Assembly (NCBI RefSeq): GCF_026151205.1
Contig: NC_087082.1
Location: forward strand, 13,799,365 to 13,859,364
Direction of reading: 5' to 3'
From: Bolinopsis microptera
Lineage: Eukaryota; Ctenophora; Tentaculata; Lobata; Bolinopsidae
Length of the DNA: 60,000 nucleotides
In this document: positions 13,851 to 25,050 of the stretch, one piece after another
How the letters are laid out: each line of letters begins with the position of its first letter
How positions within the stretch are numbered: the stretch's first letter is position 1
Program-made: the position numbers and the translations under genes
Notes under the pieces: model-generated
What the model saw: the letters and a program-made list of their open reading frames with translations, nothing else
Databases searched by the model: none
Told to the model about the DNA's origin: nothing

Positions 13851-14990
13851 ATTTCAAACTTTTAAACTACCTTTTATCTTTCCTACTTTTGAATCGTATT
13901 TCAATTTAGAGGAATGAATGTTACGAAGAACATATTATATTTCTATAAATTACGGCCAATCCCAGCTTTCCTAGTGGCCAAGTGACACCAAGCTCAGTAA
14001 GTGTACTGGATAATTCTGGGGTTTACACTTCATCGTTATATTTATATAATTAAATATAGGAAAATGAAGACCTTATATTCTTCCGTAAGGACTGCGATCA
14101 CCTTCACGTCGGATTACAGGTTGCATGCAATTTTTTTGTAAAGAAGACCACCTACCTACCACGATGGCATTTAATTATCTTGTCCGGGATCAGCCGGTAC
14201 GGTATTTTGTTCAAAACCTAAAATCGGTTCAGCCATACTGTAAAAAAAGTCATACTGTAAAAAAGGCCAAATAATCCCCAAACAATACGACGGTATACTT
14301 TAAGTTAAGATTATCACAGTACTTGACTTTTAGTCTATAACCACTAAACGATTCCCTCTCAAGTACACACTATATTCAAAATAGCCTTTATATTCTTCCC
14401 CTGAAGACGACAGAAATAAAGCCGCAACCACCGTTTTATAGACATCGACAAACCGTTTACTGAGTCCCCAAGTAAACACTCAGACACTGTTCACATAATA
14501 ACCTGTAACCATTGTGTGTTCGTTGAATACCACACACTTTCCCAACGGCTAAACGCTCCAAATAAAACTACCGGTAGTCGGTACTCACATTTATCATGCA
14601 ATTTGTGCGCGCGCGTGCCCAACAATTAGAGATATCACAGAAAAGTTGTGTGAGTGTGGAATAGAGTGTGACCATTATTATGACAATGATGATAAGACAC
14701 ACAACATATTATTGTGTGACCATTAATATCACACACACACAGCGAGTGTCCAGGAAGAAAGCTGACACAACTCAACATTTGCATTAGTTAAATTTCTCGT
14801 CACAAAAGAAACCGTGCTCTCTTTTATGATGGGTGGTATCAGCAGCGAGTAGATATAATATGGACTAAGTGACGTGAAATACAAATATAATACCATTGTT
14901 TATGATGGGAGATATTCGAGAGATATAATAATATAGGAGTGGCGATGTTGAGAGGGGATATCACCACTCCCCTTTTAACATGGCGAGACG

Positions 14991-15040
14991 TTATAATACT
15001 CTATAATACTCTATAATACTCTATAATACTTTATAATACT
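14991..15040. repeat. (CTATAATACT)5 tandem repeat
   Basis: Five almost perfect copies of a 10-bp unit; only the first and last differ, beginning TTATAATACT. Confidence 0.9.
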
Positions 15041-15704
15041 CCTCCCTCCAAACTTTATTAATAGCTAGACCGTAATATTCCCTTGCCTTTAATTTAACCA
15101 AAGTGTGACCAACGAATCTTTAAAGTACAAGCGTATTATGTTACCATAACCCTGTATCCTAACTCCAGCGTAACAAGTTAAGAATATTCAAATTACCTAC
15201 TCAGTACTCTTACACCGGTTTAGAGGAGATAATTATGTACACAACTATTTGTCTGGGTAAGATCGTCACCTGTTCGGTCACGTGTGTAGTCACCTGGTGA
15301 TACACCTCGCACCAAGTATAAGAGAACTTTTATATTATGTATAATATCCACTCGGCATTACAAGTAGTAAGATGAGACATATTTTGTGGTGCATTAGATG
15401 CCAGGTGAACAGGAGCGACCATTAACTTTCATTTTATATAAATTTATCATTTCGTCGATATATATCTAATTTCGTAGCGAACCATTAAATATTTAGCAGA
15501 ACTCCCAAACTTTGATTTCATGAATTTGATATCAAATGGATACGCTGCATTTTAAAAAGGCCTTCGCAATGCACAAGAATCTGTCGCCGTCTCTCCATAA
15601 AGAACGGTAGGATTGCATTTAAAATACCTATTAGAATTGAGGAAAGTTGAACTGCATAATAATGATTTAACGTGCGCAACATAATATCTGGCACTTCGTG
15701 GGTG

Positions 15705-15707
<3 letters not shown>

Positions 15708-15798
<91 letters not shown>
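15708..15798. repeat. (AG)45 microsatellite
   Basis: An uninterrupted 91-nt AG/GA run, a purine strand opposite a pyrimidine strand, and so a candidate for triplex DNA. The Ser-Leu open frame on the complement is an artefact of this run. Confidence 0.97.
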
Positions 15799-15800
<2 letters not shown>

Positions 15801-16467
15801 ACATACAATTCTCGGGTAACCGTGAAGTAGAAACGGTGATTACTGATTATAATGGTTAAAATAGGTAGCGGTTCACAGGTTATATCATTACATCATTGCA
15901 ATATACTACATTTAACTCTCAGCGGTTCACGGGTTGACATCATCGCAATATACTACACTTCACTTTTAAATATTATCTTGTCGTTTTCAAGTAAAAACAG
16001 TTCAAGTCGTACGCTAAAAATATCGCAACATTTCGATTATTTTGAGAATAAATTATGTTTAAAATTCAAGTAAGAGCAGTTATGAAATAACGCAAAATTT
16101 GTATTATTTAGAGGATAGTAGGAGAAAGTAAACAGTGTTTAATAGGTAGGTGCACTGACCAGATGCTAACGATGCTTTAATGTTATTCGATATCTGTGAA
16201 CAGTAATATAAATATGCGACCACTATAATTATGATACGCAGGAATTTAAAATTTGATGTCATCACGTTCTATGTAACTTACTTTTGTAGAACATATATTA
16301 TAATTTAATCAACTTGTAGATTGTAAAATTGTATAGGTATAAAATAGGTAGTTTATTTAACGTAGATCATAACGAATTACATTGTATAATGTAGATTGTA
16401 GAAGAGATGAAAATAAGGCCAACTAAACGTACTTCACGACTAGGGACCTGAACACATGCGCCACATC

Positions 16468-16516
16468 ATATTAATTACCGACTAATTACCGACTAATTAC
16501 AGACTAATTACCGACA
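16468..16516. repeat. (CTAATTACCGA) tandem repeat
   Basis: Four copies of an 11-bp CTAATTACCGA unit, one with a G>A change (CAGA). Confidence 0.85.
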
Positions 16517-18830
16517 CACAGCTAGGGTATAACAACAATGAAGTGTGTACTCTACATACACGTTACAATTAACTGAGAACTACAAGCTCAAGATCCTCAC
16601 TTACCTAACTCGCTAGACTGTGATCCTGACTCCATCTGAAAGGGCGTGATTATTTAAAACCTTTTACCTCCGGTTTATTATGTACGTTTACAAGATTAGA
16701 TGTGGAGAAATCGAGAACGGTATTAGATTGAATTGATCTTGTATCATGAGAGAAAAATATTATGGAGAAGATTGAATCATGACCCTTGCCACTCTAATAA
16801 GAATCAAACATTTCACTTTTCTAATCTCAACTATTATAAAACACGGCCGGAGGATGTCTCAGAACCTCGCACCCTTACTGCACTGTAAGACACCAAAAAT
16901 TAGAAATAGGAAATGTAAACTACACACAGTGTAGTGGACAATGGACATACGATAATTGTGATACACAGTTATAACGGTGAGACATCACTAGGCGTACCAG
17001 CATCTACATTTAATTTGACTATTTTTGCTCCAGGCTTAGATGCTTGGTGACAGTACGATCAAGTGATTCTTGACTGTAACGTTTTTCCGGCAAAACGTTG
17101 GTTGGTGGATCAAAGTTAAACAACTGTTATTTGTTTTGAAACTTCCCGCCAGCCAGTCTGAGGTGACTCGCAGTCTGTCCTGATAATACGGTGGCAAATA
17201 GCCTTTTTTTCTTCCCAAACTTGATTCCTAGTCATATTTAAAATGTAATCCACTGGGCTGGCAATCCTTGCGGGAAATTATCAGTTACCAGTGTTCACGA
17301 CTTTTCGGGGATACAATTCCCGGAAATGATTATAATACCAAGTATTGCGAGAGTAACTCCATCTCGTTATACATTGGAGCAGCTCAATCACATACATTCT
17401 CCTTACTCTGACCGTCAGAGTCTGACGGAGACATCAGATACCTACTACGCACAGTACTACAATGGTCAATACTACAATTATTCAGCTACATAAACATAAA
17501 CCTTGGCTTGGGGGGCCTCATTCAATACGTTAAACAAACAGGCCCAAATGAATTTGTAACTTATTTTAAACTTTCAATGAATTAGTTAACTTTTTTCTAC
17601 AATAGTAACTAACGATAAATTATTAAACCTATTACACACAAGTCCTAATAATATAATAACTTACGATTGGTTGTACGGCTACAAGGGGCTCGTTCAAGGA
17701 GGACATCTGAAGTTGGGATGTGATTGTGCTTACCATACCCGGTCATGCATTTACCATCCTAATAAAATGTAATTAATTAATTAATTAAGTGTATGAAGAA
17801 GTTGTGTTGGTGTTCTCAGTCACATACGGCACAGTAAATACCATGATAGTACCGATGATAATAATACAATTCTATATTAGAAATGAAAATTTGATAAATT
17901 TTTAGTTTTTAATTTCAAGTTCAAAGACGCTCAAATAAAACTTCGAACATTAATGCGAGAATATCATTGCAGGACTACAAAACTGGTAACATTGAACAAC
18001 AACTAATTCAATCAATCCACTAAATCATTAGAGAGCATAATCTAAACATAAATCTTAAATTCTGTAATTTATCTGATTCTTATATAATTATTTATTACGT
18101 AGTCAGTTTACATTAAAAATGATTTTTATAATTCATTCATAGTTAAACACTCATGTAAGCTAAAATAAAATCGAAACATTTTGTCTTAAATTCTTACTCG
18201 GTCAAATTGCATTAACCATTATTATAAGTTACACATAACTTAAGTATAAAACGAATGTCAAACCCCACAAGTTCTATGGATTTTTTTAAAATGTTGATAC
18301 AAATTCGGATAGAAATACTACTAAAATAATATATTTAAAAAGCACTCTACAAATTTTTTTAAAAAACGTAAAATAACTAAAACTAAATCGTTTGATACCA
18401 GAGCAATTAATTAAAAACAAACAAGTTAACCAATAAAAACATATTGAAATCTTGTTCAAAATATTCTGATCCATCTAATACAGTATTCCACAAATGTACA
18501 CTATTCGGAAAATAATTAAACATACAAATTGTTAAAACTTTAGCCACTATTGCTATCTGAATTGCATATATAATCTGAATGAAGAGAATGGCTCCCTCAT
18601 ATTCACGAAACATTAAGAAATTGGTAGTCTAAATATCATATCAAGAAATGAAATTATAAAAGATGACTAGAAAGAGTTTTCAGAGGTAAATAAGGTGATG
18701 AGATAAAAAATAAAATGTAAGTTTGCTACAACCCAAATAAATGGATTCAGACTAACAGATTTTATGATTGATGTCCAAGTTGAGCATACAACTATTTGAT
18801 AAAAGTGGATATAATGTTATGTTATCTGAA

Positions 18831-19309
18831 CTAGCACGATGTTACCTCAGTAGAGTCCTCAGGGGATGCCGGAAGCTTTTCATGTGTGTAACAACATCGA
18901 TGAGGCAGCCACTGGACATATTGACGTCCAAAATAATAAAGCAGAGCTATTCCCACCACTGCGACCGTGAGTGCAATTAGTGATAGCAATACTGCTATCA
19001 AAATCATTTTTGAAAGACCAGGTGTATCCATTTCTAAGTTGAGGCGGTTGAGGATCAGGAGGGTCAGTTGATCAGTACAATTTACCTCAGGTTCATATTG
19101 GTGAGGTCGTAGGCCAAATGTAGACACTAGATGAAGCTCAGGTATCTGTAATAAGACATGGGTCTCATTCCATTTGGTTTCATCATTAGTTGCTTTGACT
19201 CTCAGGGTAACATTAGCAGTTGTAGCGTCAATAAACTGAACAGCGATCGCAAGTATACAAATGTACAGCAATTCGAACAAACATATAAAATGGGCCGAAA
19301 TGTATAAAT
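18831..19309 (-). CDS. Probable last exon of a small type I membrane protein
   Basis: The frame is open from an in-frame stop at about 19310 down to 18831. It encodes a hydrophobic leader (LFELLYICILAIAVQ), an extracellular part with three N-glycosylation sequons (NVT, NET, NCT), one strong membrane helix (ILIAVLLSLIALTVAVVGIA) and a 30-residue tail rich in Cys and His. No ATG lies between the upstream stop and the leader; the nearest start-like codon is TTG at 19280. The TTTTTTAG at about 19310 could be a splice acceptor, so the start probably lies in an upstream exon. The family is not recognised. Signal, sequons and helix in the right order argue that it is real. It could also be a chance frame. 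Confidence 0.5.
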
Positions 19310-19575
19310 GCTAAAAAGCGTGGGTCAGTGAAACAAGTACAGAGGACAACTTTCAGAACAGGAGTTTTTTGGCCGCCCAAAGTCTCAATAACATCACCTC
19401 CAGCTCCACCTAGTAATGAATTATGAAACGTGAAAAGTGTGAAACCATCAAATAATAATGTATTTATATAATATAATTGTCTCTCAAATACAGATAACGT
19501 CCGTAAACTCTTAGAATACCCCTACAAGTACATATTATACTGATCGGTGGTGTCCGAGAAACATGAATTACGTCA
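19310..19575. other. Spacer, no gene seen
   Basis: AT-rich spacer between the membrane-protein exon and the LINE ORF1. It probably includes 3' sequence of the LINE beyond ORF1. No open frame or repeat was recognised. Confidence 0.4.
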
Positions 19576-20216
19576 TCATGGTGCCTTCTTAACCCGGCTA
19601 CAGACCTTCCCGTTACGGATGTAGTGGTCGAGATGAGTCTGTTCAGCCCTCTTCTTCTTCAGGTCAGTTACCACGTTCTTCCTTGCTGCTTCACTGGATC
19701 TATCAGGACAGATCCATACATCTTTGTGCGCATCAGCCATCCTCAGTCTCCCTGTTTTCATCAGAATCTGATGAACTGCTGTTGAGCTTGGGACGGTGAT
19801 CTTGACTGGTCGGATAGCCGTGATACCTGGCCTCTTCCAGCCGACTCTAGTCGCTTCAAAATGAGGTTTCTCCCCGATCTCCTCCAATACTGCGGTTACC
19901 AGAGCTGGAAGCTGTACTCCATCCTCTTCTTTCAGTCCAAACACTATCAGATTCTTGCTCCTGTCCTCCTCTGCAGCCACACTCTTTATTACATTCTTCA
20001 GAATTTTACTGTTGCAGACGGCGCCATTTGTGCTGTTCTTTTGTACAGCGGTACTGTAGCTCTTAATCCCTGTCTCCACCGTTGTTTGTACTGTCTCTTC
20101 AACTGACGTCTTAAACAACTGTAGTTGTTCGTCCTTCTGCACTAGCAACTGGTCCTGCAACCTGACCATCTTTTCCTTGTCTGCTAGTGCTTCCGTCTTG
20201 AGGCACTCAACGATTT
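19576..20216 (-). pseudogene. LINE ORF1, C-terminal two thirds (interrupted)
   Basis: The frame reads in from the transposon edge at 20216, giving an N-terminal coiled-coil-like stretch (EALADKEKMVRLQDQLLVQ). It then runs into a typical non-LTR ORF1 nucleic-acid binding domain, with the EEDRSKNLIVFGLKEEDG motif, a basic middle and a Lys/Arg-rich C-terminus. Such proteins coat LINE RNA. The N-terminal third is at 27191-27469, on the far side of the 7-kb transposon. Removing the transposon and one GGCC copy rejoins the two parts in frame, giving about 307 codons. No ORF2 follows downstream on this strand, so this is an ORF1-only remnant. Confidence 0.8.
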
Positions 20217-20312
20217 GGCCAACGCCCTAAAAGGCCCTAGACACATCGAAAATTCAAAAAGGGCCCTAGAAATCAGGGCTTTTTAGGGCTTTTTAGGGCC
20301 TTTTTGGTTTCG
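20217..20312. repeat. Left terminus: TIR plus subterminal palindrome
   Basis: After the 22-bp TIR comes AGACACATCGAAAAT, then AAAAAGGGCCCTAG, then AATCAGGGCTTTTTAGGGC, with an extra TTTTTAGGGCC copy. The block can fold on itself (CCCTAAAAGGCCC against GGGCCTTTTTAGGG). The same ~75-bp block occurs in the same orientation at the right end, so the termini are direct as well as inverted repeats. Confidence 0.85.
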
Positions 20313-21033
20313 GATTTTTTACATGTTTTGGTTTAATTTAAAACAAATATTACAAAAAAGCAGGATGAATAAGATATATAATTATGCTCTGTTAACAATC
20401 TAACACCCTTAAACAATACCTAGTACTATTTCTTATATCCCTACCTCCTGTAATCACTGTGTACAGTTCCTACTATTCCTACCTTCTGGACACCGTGATA
20501 TATATCTGGTGTAAATATGGGGTAGATATTTACGATCGTGTTATCAAAATATTTGATTAGGAATGTGTAGACTGTTGAAATGTTGGGGAAGTAGTACATA
20601 TTTGTTTGTCTTTCAAATTACGTTATTATCAATTTGGACCTTGACTCTTGAGTGTAATGTGCCTTTTCTCTTCGGCTCACGCTTCCCGCGTGTTGTTTTA
20701 CCTGGAACCTAGATTGAGTTCCTATTTCCACCTTATTAACACTGTTTGAGATATTTTGTGCGTGTCTAGGGATCTCTTTGGTGAGATTAGTTGTTGTATT
20801 ACTGTTTACAAGCTGACTTAGTTTATTTTCTTATTTTATTTTACCCTTTTTAGTTTTTAGATGATTTATGTTATTTGCATGCTCATGTTATAATGGGTCC
20901 TATAATAGAGTTTGAAGCAGTGTTGCGTTTTGGGGCGAAGTAAATTTCGCAATCCCACAGCGACCAAGGTAAAATAACGCCCTTGTATGTGTTTGAGCTA
21001 TTAATTTAAATTTTAAAATCGCAGTATAGCATC
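20313..21033 (+). other. Transposon 5' region, no gene
   Basis: AT-rich leader of the element with no open frame of note. It probably holds the promoter and 5' UTR of the 256-aa ORF that follows; no single promoter motif can be assigned with confidence. Confidence 0.4.
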
Positions 21034-21804
21034 ATGGCGAGGAGGGCTATTAGCGAGAAGGGAAGGGAGAATGGGAACAAGAAAAAAGGTAAAGAAAGGT
21101 TAATGAAGCAGAAGGCTGGACCTCGAACAATAACGGAGGAAAAGAAAAAAAGGCTGGCAGCTAAAGATAAGTTTCTCCGGTTAGCATTGGGGATCAATGG
21201 GTTCGTTAATGTGGGGCAGATAACAACATCCCATTTAATACTTATCCTGGGGAACCTTGGGTGTAAAGGCAACTCGATATCTGAAAATATGATACGAAAG
21301 AATTTCAAGAAGGGTAAAAACTGCATCATTCCGAGCCGAGAGCTGTATGAAGCGTTTAAGCGCAGCTTCCAGGAGGACAGTAAACATGCGCTGAAGCTGC
21401 CACGTAATCAACAAACGATTGTGATAGACAAAGAAAAGATGAAAAAGCTCCAAGAGGGAGCTGAACGGAAGACTACTCAGTCGACCCTAACTTTAACCCC
21501 AAAGGTCAAGCCTGTTCAAATCCCTTGGGTGGTGGTATCTTATATGGTATTTAGAGCAGGTAGTTTAGGGCAGAACCCCACCACCAAAGATCTGACTGAT
21601 CTTGTTGAATCTGAGCTTTGCTATCTTAGCTCATTTAACCAACGTTTGGTAGATGGAGAAAACATCTTGAAACTAAAAGAAGAAGTGAACCGAAATCGAC
21701 TTGTTATTCGAGTCATGGAACTCCTGCCCAATAAACCAGGGCCTTTGAGAACGCAGGACTCGGACTCGAGTGTACTCATCGGAGAAATCGATAGTGACGA
21801 GTAA
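21034..21804 (+). CDS. Transposon accessory protein, 256 aa, basic
   Basis: A complete ATG-to-stop frame. Residues 1-47 are very basic (MARRAISEKGRENGNKKKGK and following) and would serve as a nuclear localisation and nucleic-acid binding tail. Residues 50-115 are mixed, with a region of possible helix-turn-helix character (ITTSHLILILGNLGCKGNSI). There is a second folded-looking region at 165-235 (VQIPWVVVSYMVFRAGSLG), and the C-terminus is acidic (DSDSSVLIGEIDSDE). No known family is recognised. It is the first gene of the element, on the same strand as and 487 bp upstream of the transposase. By analogy with two-protein transposons it could bind ends or target DNA; that is inference. It might also be an exon spliced to a downstream one, since the acidic C-terminus resembles the start of the 26.3-kb frame. 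Confidence 0.75.
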   Translation: MARRAISEKGRENGNKKKGKERLMKQKAGPRTITEEKKKRLAAKDKFLRLALGINGFVNVGQITTSHLILILGNLGCKGNSISENMIRKNFKKGKNCIIPSRELYEAFKRSFQEDSKHALKLPRNQQTIVIDKEKMKKLQEGAERKTTQSTLTLTPKVKPVQIPWVVVSYMVFRAGSLGQNPTTKDLTDLVESELCYLSSFNQRLVDGENILKLKEEVNRNRLVIRVMELLPNKPGPLRTQDSDSSVLIGEIDSDE

Positions 21805-22291
21805 CAAATGTTCAAGAAAAGTAATATTATATTCCTTGATAACTTATTGTTGTTTTTTTAAATCATACACATAAATAATTTACTTATTTTACAGAAAAAT
21901 TTGTTTAGTTTTAATTCATTAATGAAATCTCAAATAATGCAGTCAAACCTCTGTACTGCAAGGTAGTCGGGGGTAGCATATTTGCGGGGAAAATCCGCGC
22001 AGTATAGAGGTCCATGTGGTTTAAAGAACTAAAGAGGTAACTTAGCATAGTTTGGGGTGGTACCGCACAATTTCACAATATTGAATTAGAGGCACATAGT
22101 AATTAGAGGTCCGACTGTATTAATGCCAGTTCCATGAGTACTCCCAAATTTTCAAGTTTCGATTCTATTTCAAACTTTATCCTTAATTTTCGATTGATCG
22201 AGGATACCTTATTTATAATACTCAATATCATATCAATAGTTTTTCACAATGTAAAAATCATTCTCTTCCAAGGTGATGATTTGAAGGAACA
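21805..22291 (+). other. Spacer within transposon
   Basis: AT-rich 3' UTR or intergenic part of the element. No frame or strong repeat is seen. Confidence 0.4.
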
Positions 22292-24580
22292 ATGACTTTA
22301 GTGGACAAGCTGCTTGAGGCAATACAGGCCTCTACAGCATCCAAGGTGGATATCAAGCAGACAGATAGATCAGTTGAGTGCGTTAAATGTGGTTACTGTG
22401 TGCCCCGAAGTAGTAACCGCACATTTACTCTAATAAATCGACATGTCTCGTCTGAGAAACACCAGTCCCTATGTAGATGGTCAATACAGCGTAACTTGGA
22501 TGACACATTTGTAGTCAAGACTAGTGGCGATACTTTAATTTCAAAGTATTTCGGTCAGAAGTCTGTAGAGAGAGAAGAGCAGCATGATGTAGCAGAGCAA
22601 GAAGGTATGGATTGTGAAGATTGTGAGTCAGTTTTGAGTGAAGACTCTTTTTTGTGGGCAGTGGAAAATGGGACGTTTAGTCTAGAGAATTGTACTGATC
22701 CCATTTCAAGTCCTGAAAACAAAGCTATTCAGACAGATATGTCTTCAGTCGAAATCGAGGGCTTGATGATAGCATTTCTGAGACATGAAGTTGGTCTGAA
22801 ACTGAGGGACGATTTCAAAATGTCAGACCTGAAGAAAACACTGCAGCAGAGAGAAGTACTTAGACTGGCCTTAGAGAATGACTTAAATAGGAAGCACCCG
22901 AATTCACCCCACAATCCGAAACTGAAAGAGGTTATTGTTAAACACGCTCTGAAGTTCTCTGTTGCTTCCGCAATCAGCTTCTCTACATCAATCGGAGGCC
23001 CAAAAAAGTCAACTATCAAGACAGCGTGCCAAGCAAAAGTACCCGTACTTCCATACATCGACAAAAAAAACTTGATTGATCATCTTGATGTTTTCGAGTC
23101 CATCCTTGTTGACTCATATGTAAATGACCCTAATAGTCTTTTTTTAGACTGTTCTCAGATACCGATTCAGGTTTCAATCGATGCCACGGCTGTCGATGGC
23201 AAGCTTTCTACAAGAAAGTTGGCTGGTGAGGATCCTATGTTCCGACTCTTGTATGGCCTTAACGGTGGTATTACCCAGCAATCCCTGATAATACTTGAAG
23301 AAGTAGATGGCAAGGAGCCATTGAAAAAGTCAAAAAAACATGACAGGGAGCAGTTCATGATCATCAATGGTATGCCAGCTGTTGAAGGGTTACTCAGCAA
23401 GAATATTATCGAGCGGGCTACAAGTTATATAGCTGTTATGGCCATGCCTCTTGTTGATAAGCCGAAACCGTACTGCTTGGCACTTCTTCCTGTCGGTAAG
23501 GGATTTGATACCGATTCAGTGACCCACATACATAATATTCTTTGTGAGGTTTTTACTGCAACTAACTTACAACTTATCTCAGTTGCCGATGATGGTGACA
23601 AACCGCTCAGGTGTCACCAGTGGAAGTCACTTTATAATGACAAAATCGGCTACAAGATATCTCAAGCCAAGCTATCTGTTCCTGTTGACCGATGGTTTGG
23701 TAAAATGTCAGGGCAGACTCTCTATCCATCACAAGATCCCCTACACTGTGCTAAGAAAATAAGGAATCAAATGGACCTGACTGAGACTCACCTACTACAC
23801 CTAGGCAACATATCTGATGGTTCTAGGGTAATAGTCAGGTGGGACCTGGTGTTCGATCTTGTCTCCAAGAAAGAAGATTTTATGTTCTACTGCTCCAAGA
23901 GCGCGGTAAATATCAGTGATCGGCAAGATCCATCCCTTGCTGGTGAGCTCGCCTCCACGTATGGATTCTTCTTGGAACATGGTTTTGATGGTATGGGCAT
24001 TTACCTTAAAGTTTTGCAGATGTTCCTTGAAGCTTTCTATGACGAATCATTAAGCCCAAGTGAAAGAATGCAAAATGCTTGGTACGTGAAGACCTTCTTC
24101 ATTTTATGGGATAAGAACAAGCCCTCTTCCTGCAGCTTTGTTTCCCAAGAAACTTTCAAGGACGTAGTCTGTGCACTTGATGGGCTTTTGTTGTATTTTT
24201 TGCGACTGAAGAAGGACTTTCCTAAAGCTCCCATCGTTACCAAACATCTTGGTTCTGATCTGAATGAACAAGGTTTCGCGTTTGTCCGAAATGGGGTATA
24301 TGAGGGTCGACGTAACAATATAAACACCCTCAGGATGGCCTACTCTTTCGAGAAGCTCAACAGATTCTCTGAAATAAACAAGCACTATAGCGATCTTGAT
24401 GGAGTTGCCCATACTAGGGGCCGCAGGGTGCTCCATACACCACCTGGTCTTGACTTGTTCAACAAGTCTGAAAAGCCACTGTTTTATGGAGAAGACATCG
24501 TTCTCGAAGAGTTACTAAAATGTATGGAACAGGGCACAAAAGACTGTCTTGATGACTCAATGAAACTAATAAATCAATGA
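22292..24580 (+). CDS. Transposase, BED-like finger plus RNase H-like core (762 aa)
   Basis: A complete frame from ATG. Residues 30-57 form a BED/C2H2-type finger (C30, C33, then H51 and H57 in RHVSSEKH). An acidic linker follows (about 85-150), then a helical region (about 155-240). The candidate catalytic core has D297 in VSIDATAVDG, D433/D434 in VADDGD, a DPLHCAKKIRN segment (482-492) and E659 in SDLNEQGFAFVRNG, followed by a YEGRRNNINTLRMAYSFEKL stretch. The order D, D, DPxH..K.RN, E..F..R..N..T.R..Y matches the layout of P element and THAP9 transposases (known family). The N-terminal finger is not a THAP domain. The frame is undamaged over 762 codons, which suggests recent activity. Superfamily placement is tentative; KDZ or an undescribed lineage remain possible. 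The neighbours suggest a multi-protein element. Confidence 0.8.
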   Translation: MTLVDKLLEAIQASTASKVDIKQTDRSVECVKCGYCVPRSSNRTFTLINRHVSSEKHQSLCRWSIQRNLDDTFVVKTSGDTLISKYFGQKSVEREEQHDVAEQEGMDCEDCESVLSEDSFLWAVENGTFSLENCTDPISSPENKAIQTDMSSVEIEGLMIAFLRHEVGLKLRDDFKMSDLKKTLQQREVLRLALENDLNRKHPNSPHNPKLKEVIVKHALKFSVASAISFSTSIGGPKKSTIKTACQAKVPVLPYIDKKNLIDHLDVFESILVDSYVNDPNSLFLDCSQIPIQVSIDATAVDGKLSTRKLAGEDPMFRLLYGLNGGITQQSLIILEEVDGKEPLKKSKKHDREQFMIINGMPAVEGLLSKNIIERATSYIAVMAMPLVDKPKPYCLALLPVGKGFDTDSVTHIHNILCEVFTATNLQLISVADDGDKPLRCHQWKSLYNDKIGYKISQAKLSVPVDRWFGKMSGQTLYPSQDPLHCAKKIRNQMDLTETHLLHLGNISDGSRVIVRWDLVFDLVSKKEDFMFYCSKSAVNISDRQDPSLAGELASTYGFFLEHGFDGMGIYLKVLQMFLEAFYDESLSPSERMQNAWYVKTFFILWDKNKPSSCSFVSQETFKDVVCALDGLLLYFLRLKKDFPKAPIVTKHLGSDLNEQGFAFVRNGVYEGRRNNINTLRMAYSFEKLNRFSEINKHYSDLDGVAHTRGRRVLHTPPGLDLFNKSEKPLFYGEDIVLEELLKCMEQGTKDCLDDSMKLINQ

Positions 24581-25050
24581 AACTAATAAATCAATGTTTT
24601 AGCTCATTTTACAAAGTCAAATATTTAAAACAATTAAAATTGTATAGTGCTCAATTTGTAAATGACTAGTTGATCTTTGCTATTGGAAGTTTGTCAAGGA
24701 CTGGCAGCTAGCGGGGGCAAGGAATGCACGGGCTTAGGGGCTTTTGTGCACACCAGAACACTAGCTCGGTAGATTTTTGGAAACTAGAAGGACTGAAAAC
24801 TAAAATTGTTTTTGATGGAGGCTGAGACATGTTTTTGAGAGGGACGGTATAATAGCTTGTGGTAACAACTGGCCTTTACTTTAATAGGATGAAGTTTTAG
24901 TTTTAGGACAGGAAGAAGGCATTAAATAGATTTGCTCTTTGTTTACAAGGCAGAATATAAGCAATGTTGGTTATAATATGTATCAATATCTAGATCTTCG
25001 TTTATCAATTTTCACTAAATGGGTTTAAAATTTTAATAGGGAGGGAAATT
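24581..25050 (+). other. Transposon region downstream of transposase
   Basis: No gene seen. Presumably the 3' UTR of the transposase gene, or an intron leading towards the 26.3-kb coding region. Its right boundary with the LINE insertion is not sharp by eye. Confidence 0.35.

Larger units (their letters stand above)
1..18740. other. Gene-poor AT-rich region, no recognised gene
   Basis: I find no convincing protein-coding gene here. The open frames are short (60-120 codons), lack recognisable domains and look like chance openings. The stretch holds short tandem and direct repeats (listed separately), many TGTGAC/CACGTG-type words in the first 15 kb, and CCAAT-like words near 1080-1130. It may be intergenic DNA or a long intron, with possible regulatory content. 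No transposase or reverse transcriptase remnant was recognised, in contrast with the element-dense 19-58 kb. No tRNA or snRNA was recognised by eye. Confidence 0.5.

Noticed and set aside
15518-15808. Minus-strand frame with a long Ser-Leu run
   Set aside because: Produced by the 91-bp AG microsatellite; flanking codons show no domain.
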